Positions 55,131 to 64,000 of a DNA stretch of 64,000 bases are shown here, in pieces (within the stretch, counting starts at the first letter, position 1; each line of letters begins with the position of its first letter). This stretch comes from Byssothecium circinans. Lineage: Eukaryota; Ascomycota; Dothideomycetes; Pleosporales; Massarinaceae. The DNA is taken from the NCBI GenBank assembly GCA_010015675.1, contig ML976985.1:689909-753908 (forward strand). Direction: 5' to 3'. Both the position numbers and the translations under genes were made by a program. Below the pieces are notes generated by a model. The model was not told the DNA's origin and ran no database searches. It worked only from the letters and a program-made list of their open reading frames with translations.

Positions 55131-57613
55131 ATGGCTTCCGACGGGCGAAGTCAGTTGCTCACTCAGGCGAGCGGCCGGAACACTCGAACTCTGCTTCGAG
55201 TCACTATTCTGTGCTTGATTGCAGGCGCAGCTGTTGCCAGCCGTCTGTTCTCGGTCATCCGCTTCGAAAGTATCATTCACGAGTGTGAGTGCTCCAATGC
55301 CTTTACCATTGATCAATTTACTAATGTTTATGTCTAGTCGACCCGTGGTTCAATTTTAGGGCGACGAAATACTTGGTGCAGAATGGCTTCTATAGCTTCT
55401 GGGACTGGTTCGATGACCGTATGCACCTCCGCCGCTTTCCTACTCCACCACACATTGCATCGAGGACGTATAGCTGACAGAATTGGGTGAACAGGAACAT
55501 GGCATCCTCTCGGACGAGTCACTGGCGGCACTCTATATCCCGGATTGATGGTCACCAGCGGTATCATCTACCACATCCTCCGCTTCCTGACCCTCCCCGT
55601 TGACATTCGCAACATTTGTGTGCTCCTGGCCCCCGCCTGCTCGGGCCTCACCGCCCTCGCAACCTACCTTTTGACCAACGAGATGGTTACGTCCCCCTCC
55701 GCCGGACTCCTCGCTGCAGCCTTCATGGGGATCACCCCCGGCTACATCTCGCGATCGGTCGCTGGAAGCTACGACAACGAGGCTATTGCTATCTTCCTGC
55801 TTGTCTTCACTTTCTTCTTGTGGATCAAGGCGGTCAAGAACGGATCCATGTTTTGGGGCGCGTTGACCGCGCTGTTCTACGGGTACATGGTGTCGGCGTG
55901 GGGTGGTTATGTGTTCATTACGAACTTGCTACCACTACATGCGTTCGTATTGATCTGTATGGGGAGGTATAGCCCGAGGCTCTATGTCAGCTACACTTCG
56001 TGGTATGCGCTGGGTACGCTTGCGAGTATGCAAATTCCGTTCGTCGGATTCTTGCCCATCAGGAGTAGCGAGCACATGTCTGCACTGGGTAAGTCATGCT
56101 TGATCAAGGTACATGGATATTGCTAATTTAGTAAAGGTGTTTTCGGTCTCCTCCAACTCGTCGCCGGTGTGGATTACATCCGCGCCCAGCTCCCGAGCAA
56201 GCAGTTCCAAACTCTCCTCCGCGCCCTCGTCCTTTTCATCTTCGTGGTCGCTTTTGGAGGATTGGTGCTCCTTACTGTGTCTGGTGTCATTGCCCCCTGG
56301 ACTGGTCGTTTCTACTCGCTCTGGGATACCGGCTACGCAAAGATTCACATCCCCATCATCGCCTCCGTCTCCGAGCACCAGCCTACCGCATGGCCCGCCT
56401 TCTTCTTCGACTTGAGCATGATGATCTGGCTCTTCCCCGCCGGTGTCTACATGTGCTTCCGCAAGCTCACCGACGAGCAGGTCTTCATCGTCATCTACGC
56501 TGTTTTGGCCAGCTACTTCGCCGGCGTCATGGTCCGGCTGATGCTCACTCTGACTCCCATTGTTTGCGTTGCGTCTGCCATGGCCTTCTCGCAGATCTTG
56601 GACACTTACTTGGATGCCAGAGTGCCCAAGGTCGTTGACAAAGAAAACAGCAACTCAGACGCGGCCAAGGTTGCCGCTGCCGCTGTGCTTCCGGATGGTC
56701 TCCGCTCTACGCGCAGCCCCCTTGTCGGCATCTACTCGTACGCTTCTAGGCTTACAGTTGTTGGCGCTTCTCTCGTGTATCTCATGCTCTTTGTCCTCCA
56801 TTGCACTTGGGTTACTTCCAACGCCTACTCTTCCCCGTCCGTCGTACTTGCTTCCCGCCTTCCTGATGGCAGCCAACACATTATTGACGATTACCGCGAG
56901 GCCTACTACTGGCTCCGACAGAACACACCGGACAATGCCAAGGTCATGGCATGGTGGGATTATGGCTACCAGATTGGTGGCATGGCTGACAGGCCGACTC
57001 TTGTGGACAACAACACGTGGAACAACACGCACATTGCAACTGTCGGTAAGGCTATGAGCTCGAGGGAGGAGGTCAGCTACCCGATTATGCGTCAGCACGA
57101 GGTCGACTATGTTCTCGTTGTCTTTGGTGGGCTCCTCGGCTACTCGGGTGACGACATCAACAAGTTCCTTTGGATGGTCCGTATTGCCGAGGGTATTTGG
57201 CCCGATGAGGTCAAGGAGCGCAACTTCTTCACTCCTCGTGGCGAGTACCGTGTCGATGACGAGGCTACGCCGACGATGAAGAACAGCTTGATGTAAGTTC
57301 ATGTCTGACGGATTATTTTGCAGGTGCTGACTGGCGCAATAGGTACAAGATGTCTTACTATAACTATAACTCGCTCTTCCCCGCCGGTCAGGCACAGGAC
57401 CGCGTCCGTGGATCGCGTCTACCCGCCCAAGGCCCCGAACTCAGCACCATCGAGGAGGCCTTCACCAGTGAGAACTGGATTATCCGTATTTACAAGGTCA
57501 AGGACCTTGACAACTTCGGGCGCGATCACCAAAGCGCCGTGTCATTCGACAAGGGACACAAGAAGAAGAAGGCGGCGAAGAGGCGGGGTGCGCGTATATT
57601 GAGGGTTGAGTAG
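55131..57613 (+). CDS. STT3: Oligosaccharyltransferase catalytic subunit STT3
   Basis: Five exons (55131-55284, 55338-55418, 55495-56088, 56137-57292, 57343-57613) total 2,256 nt and 751 residues. STT3 transfers the Glc3Man9GlcNAc2 glycan from dolichol to Asn-X-Ser/Thr in the ER lumen. The first luminal loop carries the metal-binding '[14 protein letters not shown]'. Further landmarks are '[15 protein letters not shown]' and the peptide-binding '[20 protein letters not shown]'. These are followed by 'DNNTWNNTH', which holds conserved N-glycosylation sites. About a dozen membrane helices precede the soluble domain. The C-terminus is basic ('[16 protein letters not shown]'). Intron 56089-56136 uses the rarer acceptor AAG but keeps phase and rebuilds '[12 protein letters not shown]'. 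Confidence 0.97.
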
Positions 57614-58106
57614 ACGATTCCCCATCTATTTGCAATTTCATCGTAGATTCTTGAGCACTGTAAAAGTAAAGCAAACCCGGTTGGTTGGTAGCTGGGTGGA
57701 GGGGCAGGTGGGCGTTTGGAGACTGAGAAAAAGATATGTTCCAAAAATGGTCTGATAGCGGTATAAGTGAGTGTGTGACACGTATAGATAAGGAAGATAA
57801 GGGTGTCAGTAGGGAAAGGAAGAAAAGTATCAAACCGCCGGTGATGTAGCCGTGCGCCGTAGTGCGGTGTCTCGATCGGTGCTCACTGCTCAAGAGGCAG
57901 CAACGCAGGGACCGTTCAACCTCGAATTCACCGCAGCTTTGATAAATGGCTTGGCGTATAACTCTCTTTTGTTCACTTGCCTGATCCATATCTCTCTCAC
58001 GGTCACTCACTCGGTCCCCCACTGCAACTCTGCACACAATAATCTCCTCACTGCGCGAACCTTCGGTCCTCGACCTCTCGGTCGTTCTTTCTCCATCACC
58101 AGCGCC
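57614..58106. other. Intergenic region between STT3 and the Arg-rich gene
   Basis: About 490 bp. The second half is pyrimidine-rich with TCTCTC runs, as in fungal promoters and leaders. No separate gene was seen. Confidence 0.5.
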
Positions 58107-60475
58107 ATGACAGACGAAGCTATCCGCGCTTTTACCCAGACCTTGATGAATACATCGTCAGGCGCAGCCAACAACAGCAACGATGCAGGTCGAGGGCAGC
58201 AGGTGCCGCAGACGCAGCAGTCGGGGCTGGGCAATCCATATGCCGCGGCCATGCAAGCTGGCGCATTTGGGCTCCAGAACCCGTATGCCGGCGGCGTCAA
58301 TCCTTATGCTAGCCAGCCTTTTCCTAGCATCAATCCTGTGTAAGTGATGTCTTACTTTGGAGTGTATTTGACGATATGGCTGACCGATTGCGACAGAAGC
58401 AGTTCCCTTTCTTCCCTCCACTCCCATGCCCGCAATTCTACAGAATCCTCGAAGAAGAGTGCTACCATACGATCACAAGGTTCTAACCAGCAATTAGCAG
58501 CAATACCCTCAATTCCCAGGCGCAGGCCCGCCGCCCCAAGCTCCGCAGCAGGGTCCTCAAGGTCCAGTGAACGCCCTAGCGACCAATCAACAGCTTCAGC
58601 AACTTGCAGCACAACAGCAATACCCGCCACAGCAGCCGTCCCAAACACTGGGATATGTGAATGCGCCGAGGAATTACGGGCCGCAACAACAGTCGCAACT
58701 CACGGGCCCAACGGAGGCATATCGCGTCGGTTACCAGTACAATAACCCTGGAGTGCCACCGAATGCTGGACAGGTGCCGCCGGTGCGTAGGAACCGCTCC
58801 AAGGGGTTGGTTGTTAGGGTGACTGACAGGAAATCAGGCACATCATACCGGACCGTGGCCGCCACCAGACGTTCCGCAGTATCCTTATCCTTCGCATCCA
58901 ACAACGGCTCTGGCCCCTGCTCATATGGCTGTCGTAACCGAGCCTGAGGTACCTTTTGTTTATTGCCACATCTGCAGTGTCTGCGGTCGTCGACGCTCAG
59001 CAGGCTACCATCGTAACCATCCAGTCGTTCCTGGTCAGCCGCGTGTTCTAACTGCGTGTCACAAGTGTAAGAGGAGAGCACAGAGAGAACGGGAGAGGCG
59101 TGAACGCGCGCGTGAGCTGCGAGAAGATAATACTATCACCATCCGGATCGATGACGGTGACCGTAGAGGTAGGAATCAGGAACGTGGTGAAGTGCGCTAC
59201 GTGAGACGTCACTCTTCGCCTAGCCCCAGGCGTCCAGTGGTGCGACGGAGGAGCCGTTCCCTTGTTGGAGTTCGCGTACTTCAAGAGGATGATCGGAAGG
59301 GTACGAGGACGAGGACTGAAGTTCGTTATGAGTCTCCCAGCCCGCCGCCGGCGATACGTAGTCGCCGCAATAGGCCTGGCGAAGTGTATGCGCGTGATCC
59401 TTCACCTCCACCTCCTACGTCTAGGCCACGGTTCGTCGAAGTCAGCTCTTCACCACCACCCACCCGGAGGACTACAAGGGTCACATATCGAGAAGAGTCA
59501 CTAGAACGCCCTATCACGGACTATCGGCCTCGCAGCCTATCACCTATCCGGGTCACTCGGCGTGAACGTCCAAGTGATGATGCTGAAGCTCGGCTCGCAT
59601 CTCATCCTTCCCCCTTCCGCTCAGTCATTCCCGAGCATCGAACGTACCTGAGGGAATCGGAAGCTAGCATCTCAGCAGACTCGCCAACCCGTGGGCTGTC
59701 GCCTCGCCGTGGCATTCTGCGGAACTCTTCAATGGAGTACGAAACGGCGCAGAGGCGGCAGATGAAGGAGAGCTACGATAGCATGTTGCCTGAAGTTGGC
59801 CACAATAGAGTGCAATTCGCTGCCGAGCCCATGCACCATGAAGAAAGGCGCGAGCCAGATTACGAGCGCATTCGTCGTAGGAGGTATACGGATGGACCTA
59901 TGTCAAGTGGCGAAGACTTTCGCTACCGCCACCGCGAAGAACGAGAATATGTCGACAGCCCACCTCCCCGTCCCCCTTCTCCACCGATTCAAAACTTCGA
60001 AAGGATTCATATTCGACGCTCGTCGCCTCCTTCCTCGAGGGGCTACGACCGCGAGGCTCGTGTCCGCATAGTCTCCCCCGATGGCCGCTACGTCGAAGCT
60101 CGCTCTCGCCAGACGTCTCCTGGCCGAGGTCGCACCACTAGGTTCCGTGAAATATCCCCTGACGCACCATCGCACTCGCGCTATCGAGCCGGTACACTTT
60201 CTCGTACCTTGGAGGGCGAAGCATCACGTGCGCGCGAGGGCGATTACTCCGATGTGACAGAGTCCAGCGAAGAGGAAGATCCTAACCCAGCCGTCCACGT
60301 CTCACGGTACAACGAGATAGACGAGAATGGGCGACCTGTCTGGGTGGTGGAGGAGAGGAGGACCAGACTACTGCCTCCTAGCATACCGGGTCCGGAGGCG
60401 CCTCCGAGGTCCTACCCGGGTCAGCCAGCGGGTGATAGAGGCTATCCAGGCGCACAGAATTACCGTTTCGGATGA
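58107..60475 (+). CDS. Arg/Ser/Pro-rich protein with CxxC zinc-like motif, unknown function
   Basis: Preferred exons are 58107-58337, 58498-58782 and 58838-60475, giving 717 residues. The N-terminus is Asn/Gln/Pro/Tyr-rich with 'NPYA' repeats. The exon-3 start holds a Cys module, 'FVYCHICSVCGRRRSAGYHR' then 'TACHKCKRR', which may bind zinc. The rest is rich in Arg, Ser, Pro and Glu ('RRRSRSL', 'SPSPPP', 'RYESPSP'), reminiscent of SR-type nuclear proteins, though no RRM is present. The intron 58783-58837 (GTGCGT...ATCAG) is firm. The first intron is not: the ideal donor GTAAGT at 58340 gives the wrong phase, whereas GTGTAA two bases upstream (58338) joins correctly to 'QQYPQFPG'. No known name. 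Confidence 0.75.
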
Positions 60476-61509
60476 TGGAATTCAGTGAATAAGGAGAGTC
60501 CTGGATCGCCTCGTGGTGCGGGAAGAGTGGATTGAACAGTGGCCTCGGCCTGAAAAAGAAAACGCATCTCAGTGTGGCTAGTCTGGTGTAATGGGCTTCT
60601 GGACCTTGGATGGGCGTTTACAATATCTTCTCCATGTTTTTTTCTGGGATATTGCATGCTGAGTCCGGCATCTGGATGGGGGGTTTGGTGCGCGTTTTCC
60701 TTTCTTTCCTTTTCTCTTCGACCTCTTCCCTTCTTCTTCTTCTTGAGCATTATTCTCACTTCTTCTTGGCTTTTTTTTTTTTTTAGAAAGTTCGGTCTCC
60801 ATCCTAATGTCGGACACATTGGTCAGATTCAAATACCCCCTAATGATAAATCACTTGATCAAAAGAACTCATTACTTCCATTGGGAAAAAGCGTTGGAAG
60901 ATATGACTATGATATGAGTATGGACTCTCTACCGGGCCAGCTCTGCAGTTATTCTCGATTATCATCTGGCCTGACTCAGTCGGTCATGCGGAAGGCAGGT
61001 ATTGTATTGCATCGCACGTGATGCATGTCCAGTGGAGTGAATATTCTACGTCGCTGTGGGTGGCGCGGTCGCGGACGTTATAATGGTATGTTCTGCCTGT
61101 GGCGTTGTGTGTCTTCTGTTCGTGTTGCATTGGTAGGGTGGGTGGAGAGGAGATAGGTGGAAGGAAGTAAGAGATAGGGGATGGGGTTTGGAAAGGAGAT
61201 GGCATGGAAAAGGCTAAAGGGAAGAAGGAGGTTGGGGAGGAGGTAAGAGAGCTGTATGTACAGCATATTCACTCCTGCGGTTTGAGGTATTTTTTGCGCC
61301 TTCACTTGTTTCTTGTATCTCAGTTGATGTTGATGGGCTGGATTCTGTTCGCTCGTTTACATTGGGGTTTTGTAGCGTCGTGATGTCGATCTTTTTGACG
61401 GGTTAGGGATATTGGGTGGGTTGGATGGGTCTGTGTTGGGGATTAGTTGTCTGTATGCGAAGTGAAGTCATGATGATGGGGATTGGTGTGGATAGGTGTT
61501 GGATTGTGG
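60476..61509. other. 3' flank and intergenic DNA, no supported gene
   Basis: About 1 kb including the 3' UTR of the Arg-rich gene. A pyrimidine-rich stretch with a run of 14 T lies at about 60,700-60,784. Open frames here are low-complexity artefacts. Confidence 0.5.
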
Positions 61510-62580
61510 TGATGTTCATCATCACTATCATTACACTACAGACTTGATAATCACCAACTTCAAACCTAAAACCCTTCCTGCTGTTGCTCTCCCGCAGATC
61601 TAACTATGAAGTGTATAAGTCCCCCTCCCAACCAGACAGTTACACTCCTCACTCACGCTCCCATAGCAATCCCCTTTATCGGTACTAAAACACCAACCTG
61701 AACATTTCGATGAGCTTTGCTCGTCGAAAGATGGAAGTCGATTCGTGGCATGTGGCCTCTGGGAGATCCTCAATCTCCATTAATATATATTAAGTGATCC
61801 GCATCATCACTCTGGAAACTGTACCTTGAAGTGGCCGGAAAAGGCACCCGCGCATTTTGCGTGGCTTGTAATGGAGTGGGGTATATAAACCCTCCTCTCG
61901 GCCGTAGAGTTTCTTTTCCTTACTTACGCTACCACGACAGTGCTTGTTATTAGTATTAAAAACAGCTGGAAGCGTACGCATGAGCTCTGCTCGTCGGAAG
62001 AAAACAAAAACAAAGTTAGACCGTCCGATGTCTTCTCTGGGAGACTCTCAGTCGTTATTACTACATATTTGGTTATCACCAACTTGAAATCATCGACTCT
62101 ACTTTGACGTAACTAAAATGGTACCGTGGCCTTCGCGTATCCAATAGGGAGATAGGTGGACCAATACCCCTCATACTCTCGCGATGTTTCCCGTGACTGA
62201 AAATGACACAAGGATATGTTAATGAGCTCTGCTTGTCGAAAATCGAAATATAAGGCATCCGATATCTGTTCTGGAAGGTTTTCGATCGTCATTACTACTA
62301 CACACACATTTGATCACGAACCTCAATTCAAAACCACCCTCGACATAATCCCAAACGCAATCCTCTCTCTCTCGTTATCTAATCGCAAAGTACATAAAAT
62401 TTTCCTTCCTTAGCTGGAGACCTTCCCGCCTCACTCACATCCTCACGATATTTTCCGCAACTAAAAGTTTTAGAGAACAGCAAGATGACCTCTTGCTTGT
62501 CGAAAATCGATATGCAAGAATCTCATGTGTTTTCTGGAAGATTCCAAGAGATTTTTGATATCCATTCCGCTTTCGAGCAC
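61510..62580 (+). repeat. Array of diverged ~250 bp direct repeats (four cores plus a partial)
   Basis: Cores starting ATGAGCTCTGCTCGTCG or close variants lie near 61711, 61980, 62221 and 62488 (spacing about 240-270 bp). Each core is preceded by 'CCTCACTCAC' or a variant and an 'ACTAAAA'-like block 20-30 bp upstream. Each is followed about 50 bp later by 'CTGG(G/A)AG(A/G)' and then by 'ATTACTAC' and 'TCACCAACTT' blocks. A partial unit with only the last blocks begins near 61510. Several units carry a TATA-like element. The units are too diverged to be a simple satellite. Short frames beginning Met-Ser-Ser-Ala-Arg are not conserved along their length. Confidence 0.65.
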
Positions 62581-64000
62581 CGAAAATCGGTGGACAACTA
62601 GGCGATGGGTTCCCGTGGGCCTTGGGATTCGGAACCTGGGGAAAGAATGCATATGGTGTTCAAACCGAAAACGGGTGGAGAAAAGAACGATGGCTCCGGT
62701 GCCTTTCTTTCATCTGTTGAGGACAATGGAGAAAAATAAGAGTAAGGTCGGCGGAATGGTGGAAGGTGGGATTCTTTGGCGATGAGCGAGCGAGTGTGTT
62801 ACGGCTCACCTCCGATCTTTGACGAAAAGTGTTTTAAATCAATTGCTGGACCTGCTATGGGGTTGACGAATCAAAATTTCCTCGACGCCCCGCATGGAGG
62901 GAGGTCTCTAAAAATGATTTGCGGGAAAGTTAGTGCTTGGAACCGGGAAGAGTGTCCGAGTATCTGATCATATAGTGCATTTGGATGAGATCCCCAACAG
63001 ATGATCTTCTTGGAGCCATGCAAATGTCGAAAAGAAAGATTAGAGAGAGTATGTTGTCTGTGAGTGGATTGAAACCGGTACATCTACTCATAATGATCTT
63101 TCGAGTTTTGGGGATGCTGCTCAGGGGAATAAAAAACCTACATATAAACTTGCTATGTGTGGGTGCCGTTCGCCGCGAGAAAGTAGAGGCCTAGATTTTT
63201 TGATCTGAGAGCAAAGCCATAGCGAAAACCCGCAATGTTCTCGGAGAGTCAGCTCCGAAATAATGGATCCTCAAACCCATGGTCTCTGTGGCTCGAGATA
63301 TCTGTGCGAAGTCTCAATGAAGCGACTAAAAACGACCCAAAGTTTCGTTATGGGAGTGTTGTTTCTCGCCAGAAAATGGACAAATGTCGATCCCATGTGA
63401 GAAGTATATCTTTGTTTCAAATATCTACCAGCGCTTTCTTAAGGTGGAAATCGTCCAGATCATGCGAGAGTTCCAGCCTACTATTAAATATTTCTTCACA
63501 TGGAGAGCATATCGAACTCAAAACATTGGGTTGGAAGGTATATGCGCTCCGGTCTGCTGGAAGACTTTTCCACACTCGAGAGTTCGATTGCTCTGGAGTT
63601 GTGGAGTCTGAATAAAAGCCTGGAACAACCATCTTATGGAGAACGATTGGTCTTGCCTCTTCTATAAACCGTTCGTGGCTTTGCGATCTTGCTCCCCACA
63701 AAGGCCTTCGAAGTCCACTAAAATTTGACGAACCTGCGGAAATGGAGATCTCTGTGTCTAAAAACAAAGTTGTGGACCTACACGGTTCGGTCGGATCTTT
63801 GCTGGCCTGGATTCCTTGACTGAGGTCAAAGAAAGGAAAGGATTGAATGATTAAGCACTGAGAAAGTTAAAAATAATATTGGATACGTGCCATGGTATCC
63901 TGTGTGTGTTGAGCTGCGTCAATCTTGCACGACCACGGTGGTGTTACAGTGTTTCATCAGCTCCAGAAAATGTTATCAGAATTTTACCGTATGCGTGCGC
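62581..64000. other. Right end of window, no supported gene
   Basis: About 1.4 kb in which open frames on both strands (for example 63235-63615 plus, 63417-63767 minus) overlap each other and show no motif. Whether the repeat family continues here in more decayed form cannot be decided by eye. Confidence 0.45.

Noticed and set aside
60572..61021. Hydrophobic Phe/Leu-rich open frame
   Set aside because: Generated by pyrimidine-rich low-complexity sequence including a run of 14 T.
16642..64000. RIP (repeat-induced point mutation) as the cause of the gene-poor blocks
   Set aside because: Stops compatible with C-to-T changes are seen, but the blocks are not strikingly AT-rich by eye and I could not compute RIP indices, so it is only a possibility.
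1..64000. CRISPR arrays, bacterial operons, intact transposons or a secondary-metabolite cluster
   Set aside because: No regularly spaced identical repeats, no transposase or reverse transcriptase motifs, and no polyketide, peptide or terpene synthase genes were found.

Overview
The window is nuclear DNA of a filamentous ascomycete (Pezizomycotina), most likely a dothideomycete. The evidence is many short introns (mostly 46-116 bp) with GT...AG ends and CTAAC- or CTGAC-like branch sites, a spliced tRNA, fungal-specific families, and the housekeeping proteins UBA3, TEL2, CDC26, EMC3, SPC2, TVP23 and STT3 in fungal form. The class-level placement is an inference. I see no intact transposon, CRISPR array, phage or bacterial operon.

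Layout. 1-10 kb is dense: the 3' part of a Sel1-repeat protein (Nif1/Dsf2 type), UBA3 and TEL2 head to head across 56 bp, a predicted mitochondrial protein, and CDC26. 10.3-16.6 kb is one very large secreted GH16 protein of about 2,080 residues, with repeat arrays behind the catalytic domain. 16.6-22.1 kb is gene-poor and holds a nonsense-riddled gene relic. 22.1-23.8 kb encodes a seven-transmembrane receptor-like protein. 24-27.3 kb is again gene-poor. 27.3-34.8 kb carries a D-2-hydroxyacid dehydrogenase with unusually long introns, TVP23, a CitE-like lyase and a secreted dipeptidyl-peptidase V. A tRNA-Ile(UAU) with intron lies at 35.4 kb, followed by a second gene relic. 37.3-39.5 kb is a head-to-head ER pair, EMC3 and SPC2. 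39.8-49.0 kb holds two large C2H2 zinc-finger proteins in tandem, each with kilobases of upstream DNA. 52-60.5 kb holds two conserved hypothetical proteins, STT3, and an Arg/Ser/Pro-rich CxxC protein. 61.5-62.6 kb is an array of diverged ~250 bp direct repeats, followed by DNA without a clear gene.

How genes relate. Four genes act in the early secretory pathway (EMC3, SPC2, STT3, TVP23), and two of them share a promoter region. UBA3 (NEDD8 activation, cullin control) and CDC26 (APC/C) both serve ubiquitin-type regulation. There is no biosynthetic cluster.

Best leads. A six-nucleotide microexon in UBA3; a hidden Cys-rich terminal exon of the first zinc-finger gene, behind an intron containing a purine 12-mer repeat; the giant GH16 fusion; two gene relics with serial in-frame stops; and the tandem repeat array near 62 kb. 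None of these is proven to be a new system. Gene models were built by hand from reading frame and splice phase; where the joined exons give an integral codon count I say so.
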